The notes under the pieces were generated by a model. The model saw nothing but the letters and a program-made list of their open reading frames with translations, was not told the origin of the DNA and ran no database searches. Below, in pieces: positions 25,615-34,955 of a DNA stretch of 64,000 bases; positions within the stretch are counted from its first letter, which is position 1; every line of letters starts with the position of its first letter. Made by a program: the position numbers and the translations under genes. Source of the stretch: Anaerococcus pacaensis 9403502 (GTDB lineage: Bacteria; Bacillota; Clostridia; Tissierellales; Peptoniphilaceae); assembly GCA_000308255.3 (NCBI GenBank), contig HG326664.1, positions 177,368-241,367 of the forward strand, given 5' to 3'.

Positions 25615-27270
25615 TTATCTTATTTCAAAAATACTTGCTCCAAATGGCTCGATATATATTTTCTCACCTTTTATTACATTTCCGTTTACATTGCCAGTTC
25701 CACCGTAGGCTAAGTCCTCTGTGTTTAGCAATTCTACTAGATCATATAAAGCTTTGATTTGGTAGTCAATATCTGTAAAGTTTACAATTACTAGTAGTTT
25801 TCTATCTTCATAGATCCTTTCAAAGGCATATATACTATAGCCTTCGATATCAAGCATCTTGGTTTTTGCCGCCGCACTTAATTCATCTCTAGTTATATAA
25901 AGCTTAGATAAGTCTTTGTAAAAATCATTAAATTCTTTTTGACTATTATCCATTGCTCCAAAGTCTACACCTTCATATATCGACCATGTTTTAAAGCTTG
26001 CTAATTCATTTTCCATAAAGACCATTTTGGCAGATCCTAAGCCGTAAGTCAATGTAAATAGAGATTTTAATTGGCGAATTTTTTGCCAGTCCCCAAACAT
26101 CTTCATCGCAAGACTTGCTTCATTTAGGTAAGAATCGATGTAATTAAACCCTAGAAGAATCTTGCTAGTATCAGCTGTAATTAGCTTTTGAACATCACCC
26201 TTAAAATAGTCTCTTTGAGCTGGGGATTTTTGTAAAAGTCTAATTATAGGACGCATTTTATTATCAAATACAAAGTCAAAATCAAAATCAAAATCATAAG
26301 TTCCATCAAAAGACCCTAGTGCTAAAGTATTTTGGGATTTAATAATTTTTATGAGTTCTTCTAATAAATCAATCCAATCTTGATTGATTCCACGGTCTCT
26401 ATCCCCTTGCCAGTAGACCATGTTTTGGATATTTGATAGGTAGATTCCATCTAGCTTAAACTCTTTTATCCAGTAGCTAATAGCTGACTTTATATATGAT
26501 TTTGCAATATTTTTTGATGGGTCTATATTCATCGACCCATAATAATTGTATTTGATATCAGTATGATCGTAGCCAAATAGATCTGTACCATCAAAACTTA
26601 CTAGCCCATAGGTAGAATCATCAAATTCTGCTATATCAAATTCAACTATTATCCCAAGGCCTGCCTGGTGGGCGCGGTCGATAAAGGCCTTAAAGTCAAC
26701 AGCGCTCCCATAGCGATCTGATAATGCAAATAAGCTTAAAGGAGCATAGCCCATAGACTTGTAGTTGATAAATTCTGTCATAGGCATAAAAGATATATGA
26801 GTGAAGTTATTTTCTTTAGCATGGTTTATTAGCCCATCTAAAATCTCATCATTGTTTTTAGTGCTGTCTTTTAGTAAAGCTCCCATATGAACTTGGTAAA
26901 TATTTAGCTTGTCATAATTAATTTTTTTATTTTTAAATTTATAGCTATCATCTGTTACAATAGAACAATTTTCATCAGTTAAGATTTTCTTTGCAAAGGG
27001 GTCTAGCTTTTTACTCTCATTGTCGTTACTATCTTTAATGATATATTGGTATCTATCTCCTAGCTTGGCGTTTTTATTAGTAATGGAAAATACACCTGTA
27101 GTGTATCTCCTAAGCTTTTCAGCCTGCCAGTCGTTAAAGTCCCCTATTATATATACTTCACTTGCATTTGGAGCTAGTGTTCTAAATATGTACCCCTTAT
27201 CTTTTTTATGATTGCCAAAAAATGTATATCCGTCAGTAGCTTTGCCTGTTAAAAATTCTTTCGTATCCAT
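25615..27270 (-). CDS. Glycogen branching enzyme-like protein, probably catalytically inactive
   Basis: The 551-aa protein has a CBM48-like domain (FRTLAPNASEVYIIGDFNDWQ, residues 29-49) and a GlgB-type GH13 barrel (YQVHMGALL, SMGYAPLSLFALSDRYGS, VSFDGTDLFGY). The nucleophile segment, usually LRVDAV, reads IYLSNI (276-281) with Ser279 for Asp and Tyr for the preceding Arg. The acid/base segment, usually AEES, reads LALGS. The HDE motif near the substrate reads IDS. An unusual DFDFDFDF run comes from a TCAAAA hexanucleotide repeat near 26273-26295. It may bind glucan without cleaving it; a true glgB would be elsewhere. Confidence 0.75.
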   Translation of the reverse strand: MDTKEFLTGKATDGYTFFGNHKKDKGYIFRTLAPNASEVYIIGDFNDWQAEKLRRYTTGVFSITNKNAKLGDRYQYIIKDSNDNESKKLDPFAKKILTDENCSIVTDDSYKFKNKKINYDKLNIYQVHMGALLKDSTKNNDEILDGLINHAKENNFTHISFMPMTEFINYKSMGYAPLSLFALSDRYGSAVDFKAFIDRAHQAGLGIIVEFDIAEFDDSTYGLVSFDGTDLFGYDHTDIKYNYYGSMNIDPSKNIAKSYIKSAISYWIKEFKLDGIYLSNIQNMVYWQGDRDRGINQDWIDLLEELIKIIKSQNTLALGSFDGTYDFDFDFDFVFDNKMRPIIRLLQKSPAQRDYFKGDVQKLITADTSKILLGFNYIDSYLNEASLAMKMFGDWQKIRQLKSLFTLTYGLGSAKMVFMENELASFKTWSIYEGVDFGAMDNSQKEFNDFYKDLSKLYITRDELSAAAKTKMLDIEGYSIYAFERIYEDRKLLVIVNFTDIDYQIKALYDLVELLNTEDLAYGGTGNVNGNVIKGEKIYIEPFGASIFEIR

Positions 27271-27306
27271 AATTCACCTCTACAAATATTATATTATATA
27301 ATAAGC

Positions 27307-27347
27307 AAAAAGACAGCAAATATAGTCATTAGACTAATTTGCTGTCT
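27307..27347 (-). terminator. Terminator of the glucosaminidase gene
   Basis: AGACAGCAAAT pairs with ATTTGCTGTCT, with a smaller TAGTC/GACTA pair in the loop. On the minus strand it runs into TTTTTGC. The stem includes the last codons of the glucosaminidase gene. Confidence 0.75.
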
Positions 27348-28047
27348 CGTTAGCAAAAGCTCCTATCATATTTTGACTTACTTCAATCATCATCCAATTT
27401 ACCTTCTTCGACCAATCTGGATCTGTGGCATAGTCCACACCTATACCATCAGTTGAAATCCCATTGTAGTATGGGCCATCCGTATTTAGGTAATTTTCTG
27501 CCAAGTGCCCAGCTACTGTATTGATAGAATCTGCTGGAGTTTTGAAAGTGGATGCTTGGTTGTATGGGTCGTAGTCGTAAGCATTGAAGCCAAAGAGATT
27601 ATTTTTCTCTCTAAAAAGCTCGCTTGTCCCATTGCCCGTTTCATGCTTGGCCATAGCCATGAGTAGTATTGCATTGACTCCGTAGGTGTCCTGGGCATCC
27701 TTAAAGGCACTACCAAGTCCCGCTAGATCGGTTCCAGCTAGTCCCTGGTCGTATTCTTCCGCACTAAAGTCTGGTGTATTTAGGACATAAAGAAAGTTTG
27801 ATGAGTCGATTTTGCTAGACCCCTTGTCTATAAATTCATCCAAGTCTTTTTGAAACTTATCATATTTTTCAACTCTTGATTCTTTTAGCATTTTGGTTTC
27901 ATAATTAATCTGTCTTAGTCCATCCATTAGAGAAAGCTTAGTAGATGTTTTGGTAGCGGAAGCACTAGCCTGATTTTTTAAGAATATTAATGATAAACTT
28001 AAAAATATTATGAAAACTGCATGGTGTTTTTTAATATTTGTATGCAT
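27334..28047 (-). CDS. Secreted glucosaminidase-domain protein
   Basis: The 237-aa protein has an N-terminal signal peptide or membrane anchor (residues 10-30, VFIIFLSLSLIFLKNQASA). Its C-terminal domain is of the mannosyl-glycoprotein endo-beta-N-acetylglucosaminidase (LytG/FlgJ) type. Landmarks are NAILLMAMAKHETGNGTS with the catalytic Glu, KNNLFGFNAYDYDP and FKTPADSINTVAGHLAENYL. It probably trims peptidoglycan outside the cell. No wall-binding repeats are seen. It lies after pyrE but has its own 50-bp upstream gap and terminator, so it is probably a separate unit. Confidence 0.85.
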   Translation of the reverse strand: MHTNIKKHHAVFIIFLSLSLIFLKNQASASATKTSTKLSLMDGLRQINYETKMLKESRVEKYDKFQKDLDEFIDKGSSKIDSSNFLYVLNTPDFSAEEYDQGLAGTDLAGLGSAFKDAQDTYGVNAILLMAMAKHETGNGTSELFREKNNLFGFNAYDYDPYNQASTFKTPADSINTVAGHLAENYLNTDGPYYNGISTDGIGVDYATDPDWSKKVNWMMIEVSQNMIGAFANETAN

Positions 28048-28098
28048 AATTAACCTCAGTATAATTTGATTAAACTACACTAAGGCTAGCTTTACAAA

Positions 28099-28677
28099 TT
28101 ATTGGCTTATTTTTCTGCTACCAGGCTTGATAGCTTCTGTATCTTTTAAGTGGTCTGGTAGGTCATCTGCATCCCAGGTGCTTACATCTATTTTAGTAGC
28201 TGATATGATTGGCACACCATTGATTTCATCTTGATTTGATCTGTTTACTATAGATGTAAGAGCGACAACCTCTGCCCCATGATCTCTTACTACATCTACT
28301 GTTTCAAATGATGACTTACCTGTAGTGATTACATCTTCTACGATGATTACCTTAGCTCCTTCTGGGATTTCAAAACCACGACGGAGGGTCATTTCGTTAT
28401 CAACTCTTTCTGTAAATATAGCATGGGTACCAAGAGCGCGAGCTACTTCGTAGGCAATGATTATCCCACCCATAGCAGGTCCTACACAAAGGTCCACTTC
28501 TATGCCAGCTTCTTTTAGGTTTTGAGCTATAATTTGTGCTACTTCCTCGCAGAAAGCAGGATTTTCGATTAGCTTTGCACATTGGATATATCTATCTGAG
28601 TGTTTGCCAGATGATAATAAAAAGTGACCTTCTAGTAGTGCGTTTGATTCTTTTAATAATTCTAATGTCTTATCCAT
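28099..28677 (-). CDS. pyrE: Orotate phosphoribosyltransferase
   Basis: PyrE joins orotate to PRPP to form OMP. The 192-aa protein carries the PRPP-binding motif VIIVEDVITTGKSS and the N-terminal LLSSGKHSDRYIQCAKL. It is the last of seven pyrimidine genes on this strand, 8 bases after pyrD. No catalytic change is visible. Confidence 0.95.
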   Translation of the reverse strand: MDKTLELLKESNALLEGHFLLSSGKHSDRYIQCAKLIENPAFCEEVAQIIAQNLKEAGIEVDLCVGPAMGGIIIAYEVARALGTHAIFTERVDNEMTLRRGFEIPEGAKVIIVEDVITTGKSSFETVDVVRDHGAEVVALTSIVNRSNQDEINGVPIISATKIDVSTWDADDLPDHLKDTEAIKPGSRKISQ

Positions 28678-28685
28678 ATTTCCTC

Positions 28686-29585
28686 CTATATAATTCCTGT
28701 AATTTCAGATATATTTGCTATATTTTCTTCTTCTAAGTATTGTTCTATGCCTTCTGCAACATCGATCATAGTGTTGTAGTCGATGAAGTTTGCTGTACCA
28801 ACTTGAACTGCAGTTGCTCCTGCCATGATGAATTCTAGGGCATCGGCATAGTTCATAATTCCACCCATGCCTATAACAGGAATTGAAACAGCATTTGCAG
28901 CATCATATGTCATGCGAACTGCTATTGGTTTTATTGCAGGTCCTGATAGGCCAGCAGTCTTATTTACAAATACTGGTGCACGCATTTTGACATCTATAGC
29001 CATGGCATTGAAGGTATTTACTAAGCTTATCGCATCAGCTCCATTGTCCTCAGCAATCTTTGCAAATGTAGCAATTGAACCTACATTAGGTGATAGTTTT
29101 ACTATAAGTGGCTTTTTAGTAGCCTTTCTTACGGCTGTGATTACTTCGCAGGACTTATCAGGGTTTGTACCAAAAGCCATCCCGCCTTCACGAACATTTG
29201 GGCAAGATATGTTTAGCTCAATCATTGGCACATCAGTAGCATCGAGGATTTCTGCTCCCCTTATGTAATCATCCACACTATGGCCGCCAAGGTTTGCAAT
29301 TGTAACTGTGTCTTGGTCCATGAGGTAAGGTAATTCTATCTTCACAAAGTAGTCTATGCCTGGGTTTTGTAGGCCAATAGAATTCATGATGCCTGATGAT
29401 GTTTCATGTATACGAATCCCCTTATTGCCCAGATTTTTCTTTAAGGTAAGACCCTTAGAACAAATACCACCAAGCTCTGCTAGATCTATATAATCGGCAA
29501 ATTCTTTACCAAAACCAAAGGTACCACTGGCAGCTATGACTGGATTTTTAAATTCAACTCCCGCTATATTTACAGCTGATCTCAT
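28686..29585 (-). CDS. pyrD: Dihydroorotate dehydrogenase, type 1B catalytic subunit
   Basis: The FMN enzyme oxidises dihydroorotate to orotate using NAD through PyrK. The 299-aa length fits class 1B. The active-site segment NISCPNVREGGMAFG carries the catalytic cysteine. KLSPNVGSIATFAKIAEDNGADAISLVNT and the FMN phosphate site PVIGMGGIMNYADALEFIMAGATAVQVGTA follow. It overlaps pyrK by four bases, supporting the PyrD2K2 complex. Confidence 0.95.
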   Translation of the reverse strand: MRSAVNIAGVEFKNPVIAASGTFGFGKEFADYIDLAELGGICSKGLTLKKNLGNKGIRIHETSSGIMNSIGLQNPGIDYFVKIELPYLMDQDTVTIANLGGHSVDDYIRGAEILDATDVPMIELNISCPNVREGGMAFGTNPDKSCEVITAVRKATKKPLIVKLSPNVGSIATFAKIAEDNGADAISLVNTFNAMAIDVKMRAPVFVNKTAGLSGPAIKPIAVRMTYDAANAVSIPVIGMGGIMNYADALEFIMAGATAVQVGTANFIDYNTMIDVAEGIEQYLEEENIANISEITGII

Positions 29586-30307
29586 GAGAATACCTCCCTG
29601 CTATCAAATACTGGGCCATCCTTGCAGACCCTTAGGAATTCGCCATCGATTGATTCAACAGTACAACCAAGACATGCCCCAATACCACAAGCCATATGGG
29701 CTTCCATAGAGACTTGGACTTCGGCATCTCCTGCCATATCGTGGATGACTTTTAGCATTGGATTTGGTCCACAAGCGTAGATAATATCGTAGTCTGAAAG
29801 ATCTATGACATCTGTAATAAATACACCGTCGTTTTGATAAGATGTGGTGATTACTTCATTGGCATATGGCCTAAATTCATCTACAAAGTATGGGTCAAAG
29901 GTGTAGCCAGCATAAAAATCACATTTATTTGGTAGATTTTTCACAAGAGAAAGTAGTGGAGCTATTCCAATACCGCCAGCTATGACAGCAATTTTTTTAT
30001 CAGCAGCATGGTCTATCCTAAAGCCATTGCCGAGTGGGCCTAGGAGTTGAACTTCATGGCCTGGAGTAAGGTGGGCCATAATTTCAGTACCAGCACCTAC
30101 TACTTGATATAAAAATGTGAGTTCATGGTTATTGTCATCGCACACTCCAAATGGGCGAGATAAAAGAGGTTCGTTTCTAAAGCTAGGAGTCCTAAACATA
30201 AAGAATTGGCCTGGTTTTGATTCTAAATGAACATCCACCCTCATCTTCCATATAGATGGAGCTATCTCGATATTTTCTATGATTGCGCCCTTTTTATAAG
30301 TCTTCAT
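29582..30307 (-). CDS. pyrK: Dihydroorotate dehydrogenase electron transfer subunit
   Basis: PyrK carries FAD and a 2Fe-2S cluster and passes electrons from PyrD to NAD. The 241-aa protein has the FAD segment LSRPFGVCD, the nucleotide segment [17 protein letters not shown] and the cluster cysteines in [16 protein letters not shown] plus a later RVCKDGPVF. It overlaps pyrF upstream and pyrD downstream. All four cluster cysteines are present. Confidence 0.95.
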   Translation of the reverse strand: MKTYKKGAIIENIEIAPSIWKMRVDVHLESKPGQFFMFRTPSFRNEPLLSRPFGVCDDNNHELTFLYQVVGAGTEIMAHLTPGHEVQLLGPLGNGFRIDHAADKKIAVIAGGIGIAPLLSLVKNLPNKCDFYAGYTFDPYFVDEFRPYANEVITTSYQNDGVFITDVIDLSDYDIIYACGPNPMLKVIHDMAGDAEVQVSMEAHMACGIGACLGCTVESIDGEFLRVCKDGPVFDSREVFS

Positions 30308-31169
30308 CGAGTGTTATATCCTTCCTAGTCTTTAGGACTGCCTCTCTTGCGTATTTACCAACTTTTGTTTCACCATCATCGTAGTTTTGGTAAGCTTTTA
30401 GGATACCACGAGAGTTGTTTACTACACCTGCATTTAAGTCTATGAGTAGTTTATTAACATTTTCTGCGTCCCCACCTTGGGCTCCAAAGCCTGGGATTAG
30501 GAAGAATTGGCTTTTGTATCTATTTCTGATTTTTTCTACTTCTTTGGAATGTGTTGCCCCGACTACAAGTCCGATTGGACCATAGCCGTATTCACCCAGA
30601 TAATTATCATTTAATTCTTTTAGCTTATCTCCTACATGATAGAATAGCTCTTTGCCATCCACACCAAGGACTTCAAAATCATTGGCACCTGGATTTGATG
30701 TGCGAAGTAAAACAAATACACCCTTTTCACCAGATGTTAGATAAGGTAGGTAAGGTTCTATCGAATCCATGCCCATGTATGGGTTTAAAGTGATAAAATC
30801 AGTTTCAAAGTCTCCCTCAAAGTGAGCTTTGGCATATTGCTTAGCACTAGCTGCTATGTCTGATCTTTTCACATCTCCTATTGAAAGCAAATCTCTTTTT
30901 CGCAAATAGTTTAAGGTATCACGATAGGCAATCATTCCTTCGATTCCATATGATTCGTAGTAGGCGATTTGTAGTTTATAAATAGCTGTTACATCGTAAG
31001 TAGCATCTATGATTTCTTTGTTAAAGTCAAATAGGGCTTCTGAAATAGATTTATTTTCCTTCATCGCTTCTGGTATGTAATCAAGGGATGTGTCTAAGCC
31101 AACACATACAAATCCCTTTTCTTTTACTGTTTCATATAGCCTATCGACTATCATTTTTTTATCGGTCAT
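30294..31169 (-). CDS. pyrF: Orotidine-5'-phosphate decarboxylase, long (type 2) form
   Basis: PyrF converts OMP to UMP. The 291-aa length and segments such as [39 protein letters not shown] and [15 protein letters not shown] fit the longer type 2 decarboxylases found in Clostridia, rather than the roughly 230-aa form of Bacillus. The KxD-type catalytic region DVKRSD is intact. It overlaps pyrC by 11 bases and has GGAG upstream. Confidence 0.93.
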   Translation of the reverse strand: MTDKKMIVDRLYETVKEKGFVCVGLDTSLDYIPEAMKENKSISEALFDFNKEIIDATYDVTAIYKLQIAYYESYGIEGMIAYRDTLNYLRKRDLLSIGDVKRSDIAASAKQYAKAHFEGDFETDFITLNPYMGMDSIEPYLPYLTSGEKGVFVLLRTSNPGANDFEVLGVDGKELFYHVGDKLKELNDNYLGEYGYGPIGLVVGATHSKEVEKIRNRYKSQFFLIPGFGAQGGDAENVNKLLIDLNAGVVNNSRGILKAYQNYDDGETKVGKYAREAVLKTRKDITLDEDL

Positions 31170-32346
31170 ATTTTAATTCTCCTTTCTTGTAGACTTTTTT
31201 GACTCTGCCGTATAAGGTTTCTCCAATTAGTAGGGAGTTTTTTGATTTTGAAAGTATTTCTTCTTCTGTATAAGTATAGGCCTCATCTAAGTCGATTAGA
31301 GTAAAGTCTGCCTCATATCCAATATCAAGCTTACCTTTATTAAGACCAAGTAGCCTTGCTGGATTAGTTGACATGATTCTAATGAGGTCATTTAGACTGA
31401 TTTCACCAGTTCTAACTAGGACATCATAGCAAGTTGAAAAGCTAGTTTCGAGCCCCAAAAATCCTGGTGCGCCACTTGCCTTATCTTCCGCTGAGTGTGG
31501 GGCGTGGTCTGTGGATATACAGTCTACTGTCCCATTTTTTACCATCTCTATCATAGTTAATCTATCTTCTTCAGTCCTAATTGGTGGATTTACTTTTACT
31601 TCTTCCCTGCCTTTATCAGATAAAAGCAAGTGATGAGGAGTGACCTCGCAAGTGATTGGTGCACCGAGGTCTTTGAAGTATTTAATAGCTGTGATAGCCC
31701 CCTTGGTTGATACGTGTGAGAAATGGATTGGGCAGTCAAGCTTAAATGAATAATAGCAATCACGAAGTGTCATGGCATCTTCTGCTATTTCATAATCTAT
31801 ATCAGACACCTCGTCCACCTCTTCGTGGAGGGTCAAGTTTACTCCAAGATCCTTCGCCTTTACCATAGCTTGGTACATGATGATATCAGAATTGACCCCG
31901 TGGCCGTCATCTGAAATAAATTTGACAGAATCAGGCATGTTATCAAGGTGAGATAGGGTCTTGCCATCAAAATTTTCTGTAATAGTATAAACTTGCTCGA
32001 TATCAATTAGATCAAGAGCCTTTGCACGATCCATGATGTCATTATAGACTTCAGGGCTTGATACTGTAGGTTTAGTATTTCCCATAAGAAGTACTGATGT
32101 AAAGCCACCCTTTAATGCAGCTTTAGAACCAGTTTCTAGGTCTTCTTTGTAAGTAAAGCCAGGGTCCCTAAAGTGGATGTGCATGTCGGTAAAGCTTGGC
32201 ACTAGGGCAAGATTTTCGCAATCTATGACTTCCACATCATCTGTTATTTCAAAAGCTTCTGTAATAATCCCGTCTTCTACGTATATATCAGCCTTTGTTA
32301 TCTTTACATCATCAAAGGCATAATGGTTGGTAAATACTTTTTTCAT
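31159..32346 (-). CDS. pyrC: Dihydroorotase
   Basis: The zinc amidohydrolase closes carbamoyl-aspartate to dihydroorotate. The 395-aa class I protein shows the metal site [40 protein letters not shown] and [15 protein letters not shown]. It directly follows pyrI with a one-base overlap. No carbamoyl-phosphate synthase gene is present in the window. Confidence 0.95.
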   Translation of the reverse strand: MKKVFTNHYAFDDVKITKADIYVEDGIITEAFEITDDVEVIDCENLALVPSFTDMHIHFRDPGFTYKEDLETGSKAALKGGFTSVLLMGNTKPTVSSPEVYNDIMDRAKALDLIDIEQVYTITENFDGKTLSHLDNMPDSVKFISDDGHGVNSDIIMYQAMVKAKDLGVNLTLHEEVDEVSDIDYEIAEDAMTLRDCYYSFKLDCPIHFSHVSTKGAITAIKYFKDLGAPITCEVTPHHLLLSDKGREEVKVNPPIRTEEDRLTMIEMVKNGTVDCISTDHAPHSAEDKASGAPGFLGLETSFSTCYDVLVRTGEISLNDLIRIMSTNPARLLGLNKGKLDIGYEADFTLIDLDEAYTYTEEEILSKSKNSLLIGETLYGRVKKVYKKGELKYDR

Positions 32347-32774
32347 TATTCTTCTACATCATAAATGTGGCTGCAATATCCACACTTATATATTTTTTCT
32401 TCGCGGTTTATTAGAACAAACTTGCTAGTAACTGATCTTTCTGAAGTAGAGATGCACTTTGGATTTTGGCATGTAAGGACATCTTCTATCACTTCTGGTA
32501 GCTCTAGGCTTACTTTTTCAGATACTTCTTCATCTTTTATGATATTTACAGTAGCTTTTGGGTCGATAATTGATACTGCATCAAGGTTGATATCTAAGTG
32601 GTTTTCGATTTTTATGATATCTTTTCTGCCCATTTGTGGTGAGCTTGCATTAAGGATTAGAGCTACTTCATCATCTATATCTGCAAGACCTAGTAATTCA
32701 AATATTTGTATACCAAGCCCTGCCTTGATGTGGTCGATTACAACTCCATTTTTTAGACTAGTTATCTCAAGCAT
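32346..32774 (-). CDS. pyrI: Aspartate carbamoyltransferase regulatory subunit
   Basis: PyrI binds nucleotides and regulates the PyrB trimer. The 142-aa protein has an N-terminal allosteric domain ([19 protein letters not shown]) and a C-terminal zinc domain with two cysteine pairs ([12 protein letters not shown] and [10 protein letters not shown]). A separate pyrI next to pyrB implies enteric-type feedback on the transcarbamoylase. It overlaps pyrB by 8 bases. Confidence 0.95.
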   Translation of the reverse strand: MLEITSLKNGVVIDHIKAGLGIQIFELLGLADIDDEVALILNASSPQMGRKDIIKIENHLDINLDAVSIIDPKATVNIIKDEEVSEKVSLELPEVIEDVLTCQNPKCISTSERSVTSKFVLINREEKIYKCGYCSHIYDVEE

Positions 32775-33693
32775 TTTCTACCTCCAATAATTTCATAATA
32801 AGTGCCATTCTTGCATACATACCATATTTTACTTGTGCAAAATATACAGCGCGTGGGTCAGTATCTACTTCTGTTGCTATTTCATTTACTCTTGGTAGTG
32901 GATGAAGCACAATCATATCATCCTTGGCCATTTTCATCTTTTCTCTATCTAGGACATAAGAATCTTTTAATCTAGTGTATTGGCTAGTTGAGAAGAATCT
33001 CTCTTTTTGGATACGAGTCATATATAAAATATCAACTTCACCTATTACATCATCTAGATTGCTTACTTCTACATAATCACTATCATCATCAAACACTTCT
33101 TCTTTGACATATTGTGGAAGTTTTAATTCGTCTGGCGAAATTAAGATGAACTTATTGCCGCTAAACATATTCATTACTTTGATAAGTGAGTGCACTGTTC
33201 TACCGTATTTTAAGTCGCCTACTATACCGATTGTGTGATTTTCTAGTGAGTGTTTATATTGGCTGATGGTAAGGACATCAGTAAGTGTTTGGGTTGGGTG
33301 TTGGTGGCCGCCATCACCTGCATTTATGATAGGACAATCGCTTGTAAGGCTTGCAAGATATGCAGCCCCTTCTTGTGGGTGGCGCATAGCTATGATGTCT
33401 GCATATTGGCTAACTGTACGGACAGTATCTTGTAGCGATTCGCCTTTTGTTGTAGATGAGCTAGCTGATTCTGAAAAACCAACTACTGATCCACCTAGTC
33501 TTTGCATAGCTGATTCAAATGAGAGCCTGGTTCTGGTAGATGGCTCAAAAAAAAGAGTCCCCAAAATTCTTCCATCACATACATGAGAAAATTTATCAGG
33601 ACTCTCAATTATTACATTTGCCAAATCAACTATTTCGTATAAACTATCTTTAGTAAGGTCTTCTGAATTTAATAAATGTTTGATTTGTGTCAT
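32767..33693 (-). CDS. pyrB: Aspartate carbamoyltransferase catalytic subunit
   Basis: PyrB makes carbamoyl-aspartate, the first committed pyrimidine intermediate. The 308-aa protein has the carbamoyl-phosphate site [21 protein letters not shown], the [10 protein letters not shown] segment, [14 protein letters not shown] and HPLPRVNEI. It heads the operon pyrB-I-C-F-K-D-E, which makes UMP from carbamoyl phosphate and aspartate. The leader is too short for a PyrR attenuator. Confidence 0.96.
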   Translation of the reverse strand: MTQIKHLLNSEDLTKDSLYEIVDLANVIIESPDKFSHVCDGRILGTLFFEPSTRTRLSFESAMQRLGGSVVGFSESASSSTTKGESLQDTVRTVSQYADIIAMRHPQEGAAYLASLTSDCPIINAGDGGHQHPTQTLTDVLTISQYKHSLENHTIGIVGDLKYGRTVHSLIKVMNMFSGNKFILISPDELKLPQYVKEEVFDDDSDYVEVSNLDDVIGEVDILYMTRIQKERFFSTSQYTRLKDSYVLDREKMKMAKDDMIVLHPLPRVNEIATEVDTDPRAVYFAQVKYGMYARMALIMKLLEVENA

Positions 33694-33716
33694 ATTATTC
33701 TCCTTAATTTTTATAA

Positions 33717-33745
33717 ATTTTACACGAAATAAATTATATAGTCAA
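33717..33745 (-). promoter_or_regulatory. Promoter of the pyr operon
   Basis: On the minus strand, TTGACT (33740-33745) and TAAAAT (33717-33722) are 17 bp apart. Transcription would start near 33710, leaving only about 17 nt before pyrB and no room for a folded leader. Regulation is therefore probably at initiation or by enzyme feedback. Confidence 0.7.
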
Positions 33746-33747
33746 TA

Positions 33748-34278
33748 CTATTTGCCTAGTTTTGCCCTAAGCTCAGTGATTGAATCTGTGGTGACATTAT
33801 CCTTATCAATCCCAAGGTCAGCTAAGATTTCATCAACCTTTGATTGGTTGGTGAATTCTATCTCCATATAAGGATCTGGATACGTATCCTCATCCCATCT
33901 GTCGATATCAAATCTTTGGCCCTTGTAGGAATAAGACTTGCGTAGCTTACTTCCCTTGTATTTTAGGTCTACCCCACATTGGGCAAGGATTTTTGTCATC
34001 ATAGATATGCTATCTATATTAACAGTATATTCGTTATTAACTCGAAATTCATCTGTGTTTTGAACTTCTTTAAAGGTAAGCTCAATTTTTTTATCGCCTT
34101 CTAGTGGTTTCGTTTCACGGATACGGAGATATCCATTTGTAAACTCACCGTCTCTTGGAGCAAAAGTATAATTTTTTTGCTCTTCAAAACCAATTTTTTC
34201 TGCTCCGAGGCTAATAAGCTTATCTTCCATTTGATTAACATCAATGTTTAATACTTTTACTTCGATTTCTCTTTGCAT
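33748..34278 (-). CDS. CYTH-domain protein
   Basis: The 176-aa protein starts with the CYTH signature EIEVKV (ExExK) and continues with GYLRIRETKP, KIELTFKEVQ and FDIDRWDEDTYPDPYMEIEF. CYTH enzymes bind triphosphates in a beta-tunnel; members include class IV adenylate cyclases, thiamine triphosphatases and inorganic triphosphatases. Which one this is cannot be told. ATG 34278 is used because AAGGAT precedes it and it overlaps the upstream stop as TAATG; a longer frame reads into the phosphoesterase gene. Confidence 0.8.
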   Translation of the reverse strand: MQREIEVKVLNIDVNQMEDKLISLGAEKIGFEEQKNYTFAPRDGEFTNGYLRIRETKPLEGDKKIELTFKEVQNTDEFRVNNEYTVNIDSISMMTKILAQCGVDLKYKGSKLRKSYSYKGQRFDIDRWDEDTYPDPYMEIEFTNQSKVDEILADLGIDKDNVTTDSITELRAKLGK

Positions 34279-34955
34279 TAGATAATCCTTATCGGGGTAA
34301 AGTCTATAAAGTCTCCCGATACGCATCGGACTTCAACCCCATTATAATTCCCTTCCTTGACTAGATTGTGGCCATAGCCGTGTAGGTGGCCATAGATTAA
34401 AAACTTAACTTTATTCTTTTCACAAATTTCAAAAAATTCATTGAAGGTTCTGTTTTGATTTATCGGTGGATAGTGGAGCATGACAATCTTTTCATTGTCG
34501 CCACTTGCTCTAATAGAGTTTTCTAGCCTTAGGAGCTCACGAGCAAATATCTTCTCATCGTGCTCAGTAAAGTCCTTGTTATCACGCGGTATCCAGCCTC
34601 GTGTCCCGCAAATGTCATAGCCTTCTATAGTGAAACTATTATTTTGCAAAAAACTCATAGAGCTAAGGCCCAGATTATTTATCTTATTTAGGCTAGTCCA
34701 CCAATAATCATGGTTGCCCTTCATTAGTATTTTACTACCATTTAGCTGATCTATCTTCTTTAAATCAACATAAGCTTCATCTAGGTCCATTGCCCAGGAG
34801 ATATCGCCAGGGATGAGGACAGTATCGTAAGGACTCACGACCTCATTCCAATTGGTAAATATCCTCGCTTGGTAATTTTCCCAACCCTTACCGAAGACTT
34901 CCATGCTCTTTTTATCAGTATAATCAAGATGTAAGTCAGCTAGTGCATATATCAT
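34278..34955 (-). CDS. Metallophosphoesterase
   Basis: The 225-aa calcineurin-type protein shows metal-binding motifs in order: ADLHLDYTDK, LIPGDISWAMD, LMKGNHDYWW, MLHYPP and YGHLHGYG. It probably hydrolyses phosphate esters in the cytoplasm; the substrate is unknown. It overlaps the SMC-like ATPase gene by four bases, so it belongs to the operon running from the histidine phosphatase to the CYTH gene. Confidence 0.85.
   Translation of the reverse strand: MIYALADLHLDYTDKKSMEVFGKGWENYQARIFTNWNEVVSPYDTVLIPGDISWAMDLDEAYVDLKKIDQLNGSKILMKGNHDYWWTSLNKINNLGLSSMSFLQNNSFTIEGYDICGTRGWIPRDNKDFTEHDEKIFARELLRLENSIRASGDNEKIVMLHYPPINQNRTFNEFFEICEKNKVKFLIYGHLHGYGHNLVKEGNYNGVEVRCVSGDFIDFTPIRII

Noticed and set aside
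26270..26298. TCAAAA repeat as a phase-variable tract
   Set aside because: The unit is six bases, so length changes would keep the frame. It encodes a DF run rather than a switch.
33694..33747. PyrR-type attenuator before pyrB
   Set aside because: The promoter leaves only about 17 nt of leader, with no antiterminator or terminator pairing.
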